Below are positions 16,065-22,072 of a stretch of DNA of 22,072 nucleotides, in pieces. The notes beneath the pieces were generated by a model. It did no database searches. It had not been told where the DNA came from and saw nothing but the letters and a program-made list of their open reading frames with translations. A program made the translations under genes and the position numbers. The DNA is from Spirochaetales bacterium. GTDB lineage: Bacteria > Spirochaetota > Spirochaetia > SZUA-6. The stretch lies in contig QILZ01000385.1 of the NCBI GenBank assembly GCA_003233545.1, positions 1-22,072 of the forward strand, given 5' to 3'. Each line of letters begins with the position of its first letter. Within the stretch, counting starts at the first letter, position 1.

Positions 16065-16629
16065 TTTAGCTGTTTTCGCCTCCGGTAACGGCTCTAATTT
16101 CCGCTCGATTGCAGAGGCCATTGTAAAGACAGAACACTCCATTGAATTTCTTCTCTGCAGCCGAAAATCTGCCTTTGCAGTTGAAAGAGCAAAAAAACTC
16201 GGAATAAAAGTATACACAGTGGATTACAGAGATAAAAAAAGAGAATCCGTGGAAGCTGAAATTATTAAAAAATCAAACTATCACAAAATAGACCTGATTG
16301 TACTTGCCGGATATATGAAAATACTCACTCCGTTTTTCGTAAATACTTATAAGAATAGAATCATCAATATACACCCGTCTTTACTCCCCAAATATCCGGG
16401 AACAGAGGGAATTGTTAAAAGCTATAATTCTAAAGACCGCGAACTCGGAATAACGATACACTATGTCGATGCCGGGATAGATACCGGAGAAATAATCTTA
16501 CAGAAATCTTTCTTTAGAACCGGAAAAGAATCCTTAAAGGAAATAGAAGAACGTATTCACACGATCGAACATTTATATTATCCTCAGGTTGTCCTGAAAT
16601 TACTTAGCCGATTGGAGGAAAAAGGGTGA
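16057..16629 (+). CDS. purN: Phosphoribosylglycinamide formyltransferase (PurN)
   Basis: This 190-residue protein transfers a formyl group from 10-formyltetrahydrofolate to glycinamide ribonucleotide, the third step of purine synthesis. FASGNGSNF (7-15) is the phosphate-binding loop. The catalytic set is N104 and H106 in NIHPSLLPKYPG and D142 in GIDTGE, with the same spacing as the E. coli enzyme (N106, H108, D144). The length is normal. The start overlaps the end of the purF-purM fusion by 8 bases and the stop overlaps the purH GTG start by 4, so translation is probably coupled throughout. As a folate-dependent PurN is present, a formate-dependent PurT is not needed. Confidence 0.94.
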   Translation: MANLAVFASGNGSNFRSIAEAIVKTEHSIEFLLCSRKSAFAVERAKKLGIKVYTVDYRDKKRESVEAEIIKKSNYHKIDLIVLAGYMKILTPFFVNTYKNRIINIHPSLLPKYPGTEGIVKSYNSKDRELGITIHYVDAGIDTGEIILQKSFFRTGKESLKEIEERIHTIEHLYYPQVVLKLLSRLEEKG

Positions 16630-18245
16630 AAAAAGGATATGCACTAATCAGTACCTGGGACAAGAGCGGGATCGGGAAGATTGCCTCTGTACTCATGGAG
16701 GCAGGGTACTCGATACTCTCCACCGGCGGAACAAAGAAGTACTTAAAAGAACACGGGATAACGGTAACATCCGTGGAAAGCGTAACCGGTTTCCCCGAAA
16801 TACTTGGGGGAAGGGTTAAAACACTTCATCCTTTTATCCACGGCGGGCTTTTGATGGACAGGGAAAATCAAAACCACATAAAACAGATGAAAGAAATAAA
16901 TATCAGGCCAATAGATTTTCTTATATGCAACCTTTATCCGTTTCAGAAGGTATTAAAAGCAGAAGAGGCAAAAACTTCTTCTTTCTCCATAGATAATACT
17001 CCGCTGTTGGAGCGTTTAATAGAAAACATCGATATCGGCGGAGTAGCTCTTCTTCGTGCTGCTTCGAAAAATTTCAATTCGGTCACTGTTATTTCCGATC
17101 CTGCGGATTACGAATGGATTACAGAGAAAATAAAGAGAAATGAAATACTGACAAAGGCGGAAAAACTTAAACTTGCAGTTAAGGCATTTAAACAGACATC
17201 AAACTACGACTCGGTAATCTCCGCAGCATTAGGGAGGCTCACCGGCAATACAGGGTGCGGTGATTCATCCGTCGATGAAACACCAGATACATTCAATTTA
17301 GAGCTTAATAAACTCTTTATTCCAAGGTACGGTGAAAATCCCCATCAGAAAGCGGCTGTATACGCTAAAGTACCGTCAGCCGCCGATACTAACCCCTCCC
17401 GGCAGCACGGCCTGCCCGGCATGAAACAGCTTCAGGGGAAACAGCTCTCTTACAACAATATTCTGGATTCGCAGACTGCCGCCGATCTCGCCTCTTCATT
17501 CGATGTACCTGCGGCCGTACTTGTAAAGCACCAGATCCCGTGCGGAGCAGCAGTTGGTGATAATATAAAAGCAGCTTTTATAAAGGCTCTCGCAGGTGAT
17601 CCCGTATCCCCCTTCGGAGGCATATTTGCCTTTAACAGGCCGGTAGATGAACCACTTGCACAGGAAATCGCAGGACTTTTTTTTGAGGTTCTTCTATCAC
17701 CGGAAATAACAGCTCCGGCCATGGAAATACTGGCAAAGAAAAAAAACTTAAGAATCTTAACCGGGAATATGGAACCGGCAGCCGGATGGGAGTTCAGGAC
17801 ATCCGGCCCGCTGTTCCTGATGCAGGAAGCAGACCGGCTCGAAGATAATGTCGAACTTAACTATGTTACAAAACGGCAGCCGGAGAAAGAGGAACTGGCG
17901 GATTTACTGTTTGCATATAATGTTTCAAGAATGGTTAAGTCCAATGGTATCGTTCTTGTAAAAAACCTTGCTACAGCGGGCATAGGTTCGGGACAGCCAA
18001 ACAGGGTGGCGGCTCTGGAAACCGCATTAAGGGGAAAGGAAAAGACGGAGAAGGCTCCGGACGAATTTGTAATGGCATCCGACGGATTTTTTCCGTTCGG
18101 TGATACGGTAACACTTGCGGCACAGTCCGGCTGCACTGCAATAATACAGCCCGGAGGCTCTATACGGGATCAGGAAAGCATAGATGAGGCAAACAAACAT
18201 AGTATAGCCATGGTTTTTACAGGCAGAAGACATTTTCGCCATTAA
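16626..18245 (+). CDS. purH: Bifunctional AICAR transformylase / IMP cyclohydrolase (PurH)
   Basis: This 539-residue protein catalyses the last two steps to IMP. The N-terminal cyclohydrolase (MGS-like) domain shows STGGTKKYL (32-40) and GRVKTLHPFIHGG (62-74). The C-terminal transformylase domain contains RYGENPHQKAA (234-244), SYNNILDSQTA, the catalytic pair K301-H302, SDGFFPFGDTV and the terminal FTGRRHFRH. In the usual KHxNPCG motif the Asn is Ile here (KHQIPCG), though Lys and His are kept. The start is a GTG overlapping the purN stop; GGAGGAAAAAGG just before it provides the ribosome-binding site. Other frames give no better start. Confidence 0.94.
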   Translation: MKKGYALISTWDKSGIGKIASVLMEAGYSILSTGGTKKYLKEHGITVTSVESVTGFPEILGGRVKTLHPFIHGGLLMDRENQNHIKQMKEINIRPIDFLICNLYPFQKVLKAEEAKTSSFSIDNTPLLERLIENIDIGGVALLRAASKNFNSVTVISDPADYEWITEKIKRNEILTKAEKLKLAVKAFKQTSNYDSVISAALGRLTGNTGCGDSSVDETPDTFNLELNKLFIPRYGENPHQKAAVYAKVPSAADTNPSRQHGLPGMKQLQGKQLSYNNILDSQTAADLASSFDVPAAVLVKHQIPCGAAVGDNIKAAFIKALAGDPVSPFGGIFAFNRPVDEPLAQEIAGLFFEVLLSPEITAPAMEILAKKKNLRILTGNMEPAAGWEFRTSGPLFLMQEADRLEDNVELNYVTKRQPEKEELADLLFAYNVSRMVKSNGIVLVKNLATAGIGSGQPNRVAALETALRGKEKTEKAPDEFVMASDGFFPFGDTVTLAAQSGCTAIIQPGGSIRDQESIDEANKHSIAMVFTGRRHFRH

Positions 18246-18269
18246 CAGGCAGGATAAGTGAGGAGTATT

Positions 18270-19523
18270 TTGAGAGTTTTAATACTTGGCTCCGGAGCAC
18301 GGGAACATGCTCTTGCATGGAGTTTTTCTAAAAGTAAAAGAATTGCAGGCCTGTTCTGCGCACCGGGTAATGCCGGCACCGGGGAATTATGCATAAATTT
18401 TCCGGGTGTATCTATTAATGATTTTGACGGAATCTACAGTATCTGCAGGGAAAACAGGATTAACCTTGTTTTTGTCGGACCGGAAGCGCCTCTCTCCGCC
18501 GGTATTGCAGATTTTCTCATCCGGCACAACATACCTGTCATCGGACCGGGTAAAAACGGTGCCCTTCTTGAGTCCAGTAAAAGTTTTTCCAAAAAGTTTA
18601 TGGAAAAATATTCCATTCCTACCGCAGCTGCCGAACATTTCTCCGAATATGAGAGTTTTAGAAAATACATAAACGGCAGGAACGGGAAAATAGTCATTAA
18701 AAAAAGCGGGCTCGCTGCAGGAAAGGGCGTTTTAGAAACAGAAATAAAAGAAGAAGCGCTTCTATTCGGCAGAACAGTTCTTGAGTCGGATTCACTTATA
18801 GCGGAAGAATTCCTGGAAGGTTTCGAAGTCTCCGTATTTGCACTATCAGACGGAAAGAGTTATAAAGTTCTTCTCCCCTGTTCGGATTTTAAAAAGGCCT
18901 GCGATAACGATAAAGGCCCGAATACCGGCGGTATGGGTTCGATTTCGCCGGTCCCCTGGATAAATACCGAATTGAACAATAGAATTATATCCGGTATAGT
19001 GGAGCCTACTTTCTCCGCACTTAAGAACGAAGGCATAGATTACAGAGGCATTTTATACTTCGGACTGATGATTACCGATAAAGGGCCCAAGGTTCTCGAA
19101 TACAACGTTCGATTCGGAGATCCGGAAACCCAGGCTCTTATTCCGCTTCTTAAAACCGATATCGGTGATATAGCCGAAGCAATTATACAGCAGAACCTTT
19201 CATCCCTTTCCATAGAATTCAGCAGAGAATCTGCGGTAGGAGTTGTCGTTGCAAGCAGAGGCTATCCGGGCGAGTACAAAAAAGGCGTTCATGTAACCTC
19301 TTTGCCCGAGGGAAACAATAAAGACTTACTTATCTTTCATTCCTCTACGTACAGAGACGACAGCGGTAACCTTATGACGGGAGGAGGCAGATGCTTCACT
19401 TTAGTCGGACTCGGCAAGGATACTATTACAGCGGCAGCGAAAGCCTACAGTGAAACGGATAAGATTAATTTCGAAGGGGCATGGTACCGAAGTGATATAG
19501 GGAAAAAATTTTTCCTTACTTAA
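18270..19523 (+). CDS. purD: Phosphoribosylamine-glycine ligase (PurD)
   Basis: This ATP-grasp enzyme joins glycine to phosphoribosylamine, the second step of the pathway. Motifs seen are RVLILGSGAREHAL at the start, FVGPEAPLSAGIADFL, KKSGLAAGKGV, EEFLEGFEVSVFAL, NTGGMGSISPV and EYNVRFGDPETQ. I chose the TTG at 18270 because the family starts M-x-V-L-x-I-G and AGGAG lies just before it (18261-18265), though its spacing is only 4 bases. A GTG at 18258 in the same frame would add four residues (421 instead of 417) and cannot be excluded. It lies 24 bases after purH in the purine operon. Confidence 0.93.
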   Translation: MRVLILGSGAREHALAWSFSKSKRIAGLFCAPGNAGTGELCINFPGVSINDFDGIYSICRENRINLVFVGPEAPLSAGIADFLIRHNIPVIGPGKNGALLESSKSFSKKFMEKYSIPTAAAEHFSEYESFRKYINGRNGKIVIKKSGLAAGKGVLETEIKEEALLFGRTVLESDSLIAEEFLEGFEVSVFALSDGKSYKVLLPCSDFKKACDNDKGPNTGGMGSISPVPWINTELNNRIISGIVEPTFSALKNEGIDYRGILYFGLMITDKGPKVLEYNVRFGDPETQALIPLLKTDIGDIAEAIIQQNLSSLSIEFSRESAVGVVVASRGYPGEYKKGVHVTSLPEGNNKDLLIFHSSTYRDDSGNLMTGGGRCFTLVGLGKDTITAAAKAYSETDKINFEGAWYRSDIGKKFFLT

Positions 19524-19558
19524 ACCTTACAACCCTTACGGATAACGGAGTGCAGTTT

Positions 19559-19981
19559 ATGCAGGATATACTTTTTTTAATCGGTTCGGAGTCGGACACG
19601 GAGAGGGTTGCCCCTGCAATTACTCTCTTAAAAGAAAAAAGACTCGATTATACACTGAAGATTTTTTCCGCACACAGAAACCTCGACGGCCTGTTGGCTT
19701 ATTTAAAACAAAACGGGGATTCTTTTCGCGTAATTATCGCAGCAGCAGGACTCTCCGCAGCGCTTCCGGGGGTAGTTGCTTCCAGGGTCGATGTTCCTGT
19801 AATCGGTGTTCCGCTTGTGGCAGGCAGCCTTTCCGGTATGGACGCCCTTCTCTCCATACTCCAGCTTCCCAAGGGAATTCCGGTTGCAACAATGGGGATA
19901 GGGAAACAGGGGCTTTTAAATTCCGTTTATCTTGCAGAAAGAATTATAAACCTCACAAAAAATATCCCTGCTGTTTTCTGA
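19559..19981 (+). CDS. purE: PurE-type phosphoribosylaminoimidazole carboxylase/mutase
   Basis: This 140-residue protein carries the PurE nucleotide-binding signature GSESD (9-13) and the catalytic SAHR (H39), followed by VIGVPLVAGSLSGMDALLSILQLPKGIPVAT. The loop that in class I PurE reads GGAAHLPG is AGLSAALPG here (63-71), so the conserved histidine is alanine. Class II enzymes, which use CO2 directly and need no PurK, have G-x-S-x-A-L-x-G at this place. No purK is present, which agrees with class II, but other parts look class I, so the type is open. The ATG at 19559 with GGAG 8 bases upstream is preferred over the GTG at 19550. The 3' end overlaps rlmB by 29 bases. Confidence 0.9.
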   Translation: MQDILFLIGSESDTERVAPAITLLKEKRLDYTLKIFSAHRNLDGLLAYLKQNGDSFRVIIAAAGLSAALPGVVASRVDVPVIGVPLVAGSLSGMDALLSILQLPKGIPVATMGIGKQGLLNSVYLAERIINLTKNIPAVF

Positions 19982-20729
19982 CCTCGTACATAATAATGCC
20001 CGAAGCTACGGAAACATTAAATGAATCGACATGCCCGAAAGAGGGAATAGAAACCAGCATATCGCATTTCTCCTTTACAAGCCTGTGAAGTCCCTTCCCT
20101 TCACTGCCCATTACTATCGCGGTTCTTCCCTTTAAATCCGTCTTTATAATAGATTTTCCATCCATATCGGCACCGTAAATCCAGAAGCCCTTCTCCTTTA
20201 ACTTTTCCAGCGCCTGCGTAGTGTTTGCAAGCGTTACAATACTGACATATACGGCTGCTCCCGAAGATACTTTCGAAACCGTTTCATTTACACCTGCTGA
20301 TTTTCTGGATGGAATAATCACAAGGTCGACGGCAAACTGGTCTGCAGACCGCAGAATAGCACCAAAATTCCGGGGATCTGTAATTCCATCGAGGACAAGA
20401 ACAAGGGCGGTGTCTCCGGTGATACCTGCAAGGGCGGTATCGAGATTCTTCTCTCTTTTTTCCGGCAATTCCGTAAGCATAAGCAGAACCCCTCTGTTCT
20501 TCTTATGACCGCCTGTATAACCTTCTTCGTATCCACCGGATTTCCGGACCCGGAATTTATCCAGTTCATCACCGGATACCTGTTTTACCTTTATTCCTTT
20601 TTTTTCCGCCAGGTGAATTAATGACAATATTTTTTGATTTTTCTTAGAAACTACGAGGACTCCCGACACTTCTCCCTGTTTCAGTAATTCCTCTATTGTA
20701 TGATATCCCGAAAAAAAGTGCTGTTCCAT
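19953..20729 (-). CDS. rlmB: 23S rRNA 2'-O-methyltransferase RlmB (SpoU/TrmH family)
   Basis: This 258-residue protein has the RlmB layout: an N-terminal RNA-binding domain starting FSGYHTIEELL, then a SPOUT knot domain. SPOUT motif 1 is DPRNFGAILRSA (118-129), motif 2 is IVMGSEGKGL (205-214), and motif 3 is SFNVSVASGIIMYE (236-249), where the usual Leu is Phe. The enzyme methylates the ribose of a guanosine in 23S rRNA using SAM; TrmH acting on tRNA is the alternative, but the N-terminal domain favours RlmB. Between the two domains is a Gly/Lys-rich linker (about 62-80). Its start lies 3 bases after the stop of the calcium-loop repeat protein, so they share an operon. Confidence 0.88.
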   Translation of the reverse strand: MEQHFFSGYHTIEELLKQGEVSGVLVVSKKNQKILSLIHLAEKKGIKVKQVSGDELDKFRVRKSGGYEEGYTGGHKKNRGVLLMLTELPEKREKNLDTALAGITGDTALVLVLDGITDPRNFGAILRSADQFAVDLVIIPSRKSAGVNETVSKVSSGAAVYVSIVTLANTTQALEKLKEKGFWIYGADMDGKSIIKTDLKGRTAIVMGSEGKGLHRLVKEKCDMLVSIPSFGHVDSFNVSVASGIIMYEVRKQQGYFL

Positions 20730-20732
20730 CTT

Positions 20733-21167
20733 TTATTTTTCATAATCTTTTATAATATCGGGTTTCCCGTCATAGTCGGTATCTTTTTCATATTTTTTTA
20801 TATAAACTCCCTTATAGAGATAAATCCAGATATCGACTTTCCCGTCATAGTTCGAATCTATCTCCTCTTTTTCCAGTACACCGCTGTCGTAATAGTAGAA
20901 ATCGTCCATTTTCCCGTCATAGTTATAGTCGAATTCTTCCTTAGTCATCTTACCCTTGCTGTTGAAATCAGCAATATAATCCACCTTTCCGTCAAAATTT
21001 CTATCGATTTCAAGGTGACTCACGACATTCCGCTTCATATTATACCACTGGTCCGGCTTGCCGTCATTGTTCTCATCGGTAGTGTAAAGTGCGGACGCGG
21101 TTCCGGAACTTAAGGGAATTGCCATAAGTATAAGTACAAAAATCAGCCGTGGTATCGATATTTCCAT
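20733..21167 (-). CDS. Secreted protein with five DxNxDGKxD calcium-loop repeats
   Basis: This 144-residue protein has a signal peptide (hydrophobic core about 7-22, likely cleavage after ASA at 24-26) and no cysteine, so it is secreted or periplasmic rather than a lipoprotein. Five nine-residue loops occur at 31-39, 55-63, 80-88, 104-112 and 129-137: DENNDGKPD, DRNFDGKVD, DYNYDGKMD, DSNYDGKVD and DTDYDGKPD. They are spaced 24, 25, 24 and 25 residues apart. The pattern resembles the calcium-binding loop of EF-hands and dockerins, with aromatic-rich beta-like segments between. Calcium binding is inferred. The function is unknown. AAGGAG lies 11 bases before the ATG. It is followed directly by rlmB. 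Confidence 0.85.
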   Translation of the reverse strand: MEISIPRLIFVLILMAIPLSSGTASALYTTDENNDGKPDQWYNMKRNVVSHLEIDRNFDGKVDYIADFNSKGKMTKEEFDYNYDGKMDDFYYYDSGVLEKEEIDSNYDGKVDIWIYLYKGVYIKKYEKDTDYDGKPDIIKDYEK

Positions 21168-21242
21168 ATATAAGAATGCTCCTTAAGAATAAATCTATAC
21201 TTTTTTCATCGACAGGCCGTATTAAAAAACACAAACATTTAT

Positions 21243-22072
21243 TTATTTTTCTTTTCTGAAAACAAGTATATTCTGATGAATCATCGAGGGGATGTATGAA
21301 TATTGGTAGCCGTACAGATGAAGTTTTTTCGATACATCGTACCAGATTATATTGGCTTTCCAGACCAGGCCGTCGATGCGGGAAATCCTTTCTGCAAGCT
21401 CGGAAGAAAGGCAGTGATAACTGTTTTTATAATACATATCGCCTATAAAGATTAACAAATACCTATCCGGTTTTAAGAGTTCGGAGGATAGTTTGATAAC
21501 TTTCCCGATTTTAAAAAGCCAGTCTTCCTTTGTTCTGTATATTTCACTGTTAAATATGGATAATTTCGATTTTGGTGCCTCCCGTGCTTTTTCGCCGGTC
21601 TTCTTATATTTTCCTCTCGACCTTTCAGCCCTGTCCATATTCCAGTACGGAACATCGGTAAGTATCATATCAAAAAGCTCATTGTCGATTTTGTTTTTTA
21701 ATAAATCTTTAAGTACTTCGGATGAATCTCCGGCAACAGTATTAAGCTCATCTATCCCCTCCAATCTGCATACCTGTCCGTATATTTCGATCCATCGTTC
21801 ATTAATCTCTATTCCGAGGCCGCTGCGTCCGGAAAGGGAAGCTCCGATAAGCGTACCACCGACCCCCATAAAGGGATCCAGCACCCTTTCTTTCTTTTTT
21901 GTGAATACCTTTATTAAATCCGCACATAATTCCGGAGGTTTCTGACCCCCGTGCTGTCGTCTCAGCCTGTGCTGCAGATTCGGCGGATATACCTTTGTAA
22001 TAACGGAACGTGTCCAGAAAAGCCATTCTTTTCCTGTTAAATCGTTAACCCTGTTTGCAGTGGAATAGTAGC
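21243..22072 (-). CDS. Site-specific DNA methyltransferase, 5' end missing at the window edge
   Basis: A leftward frame stays open from base 22070 to the stop at 21243, giving 275 residues; the true start lies beyond the window. Upstream of the internal GTG at 21884 the frame reads VNDLTGKEWLFWTRSV, then HGGQKPPELCADLIKVF, then motif I, VLDPFMGVGGT. These are typical of amino-group DNA methyltransferases, where motif I binds SAM. Motif IV is TDVPYW, in place of the usual (D/S)PPY-W. The order motif I then IV is clear. Adenine versus cytosine specificity cannot be told, and RNA methylation is a weaker alternative. No restriction gene is visible in the part shown. Confidence 0.75.
   Translation of the reverse strand, partial: YYSTANRVNDLTGKEWLFWTRSVITKVYPPNLQHRLRRQHGGQKPPELCADLIKVFTKKKERVLDPFMGVGGTLIGASLSGRSGLGIEINERWIEIYGQVCRLEGIDELNTVAGDSSEVLKDLLKNKIDNELFDMILTDVPYWNMDRAERSRGKYKKTGEKAREAPKSKLSIFNSEIYRTKEDWLFKIGKVIKLSSELLKPDRYLLIFIGDMYYKNSYHCLSSELAERISRIDGLVWKANIIWYDVSKKLHLYGYQYSYIPSMIHQNILVFRKEK

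Noticed and set aside
20757..21077. Direct repeats about every 73-75 bases, possible CRISPR-like array
   Set aside because: The repeats are short, drift between copies and keep codon phase with a coding repeat; there are no unique spacers or cas genes.
20700..21113. A + strand open frame with repeated FPVIV segments
   Set aside because: It is the antisense shadow of the DxNxDGKxD repeats; the minus frame has a signal peptide, a ribosome-binding site and sensible chemistry.
21802..22026. A 74-residue minus-strand frame beginning MAFLDTFRYYKG
   Set aside because: It is out of frame with the methyltransferase, whose frame continues through the same bases with family motifs.

Overview
The window looks like chromosomal DNA of a spirochaete (class Spirochaetia; a free-living or Treponema-related lineage is likely). 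The base composition is moderately AT-rich. Three things point to spirochaetes: a long all-helical protein that looks like a spirochaete-restricted family (10651-12255), a 56-residue zinc-ribbon protein ending in an ERRPRDF motif, and the pairing of YaaR/RicT with bactofilin and an M23 peptidase. The assignment is inference from gene content; no rRNA or other marker is present. No mobile element, tRNA, rRNA or CRISPR array was seen, and no intergenic stretch exceeds about 220 bases.

Layout. Bases 1-161 hold the 5' end of a leftward membrane-protein gene cut by the window edge. Rightward from 223: a stand-alone homocysteine S-methyltransferase module, a PlsC acyltransferase and an unknown PH-like protein, chained by overlaps and ended by a hairpin terminator (2326-2363). 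Leftward: the zinc-ribbon protein (2376-2546) and MtnA of methionine salvage (2711-3778), whose leader carries two strong inverted repeats. Rightward: a YjjG-like HAD phosphatase and a PfkB sugar kinase. Leftward 8631-5576: a tight four-gene operon of M23 peptidase, bactofilin, YaaR and RicT, a cell-shape/envelope module joined to an Fe-S regulator pair. Rightward 8800-12255: TatD, tRNA-dihydrouridine synthase and the large helical protein, with two good sigma-70 promoters. Leftward: RarA.

Rightward 13698-19981 is a purine biosynthesis operon, purFM-purN-purH-purD-purE. Its order matches the F-M-N-H-D part of Firmicute pur operons, but PurF and PurM are joined in a single 788-residue polypeptide. 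PurF keeps the N-terminal nucleophile cysteine behind a propeptide and all four cysteines expected for a [4Fe-4S] cluster. PurE has a class II-like active-site loop and there is no purK here. purL/Q/S, purC and purB must lie elsewhere.

The right end is leftward: a DNA methyltransferase truncated by the window edge, a secreted protein with five regularly spaced calcium-loop repeats, and the rRNA methyltransferase RlmB. Most of the window is housekeeping. The items that stand out are the PurF-PurM fusion, the mtnA leader structures, the M23-bactofilin-YaaR-RicT operon and the DxNxDGKxD repeat protein. Three convergent gene pairs overlap at their 3' ends.
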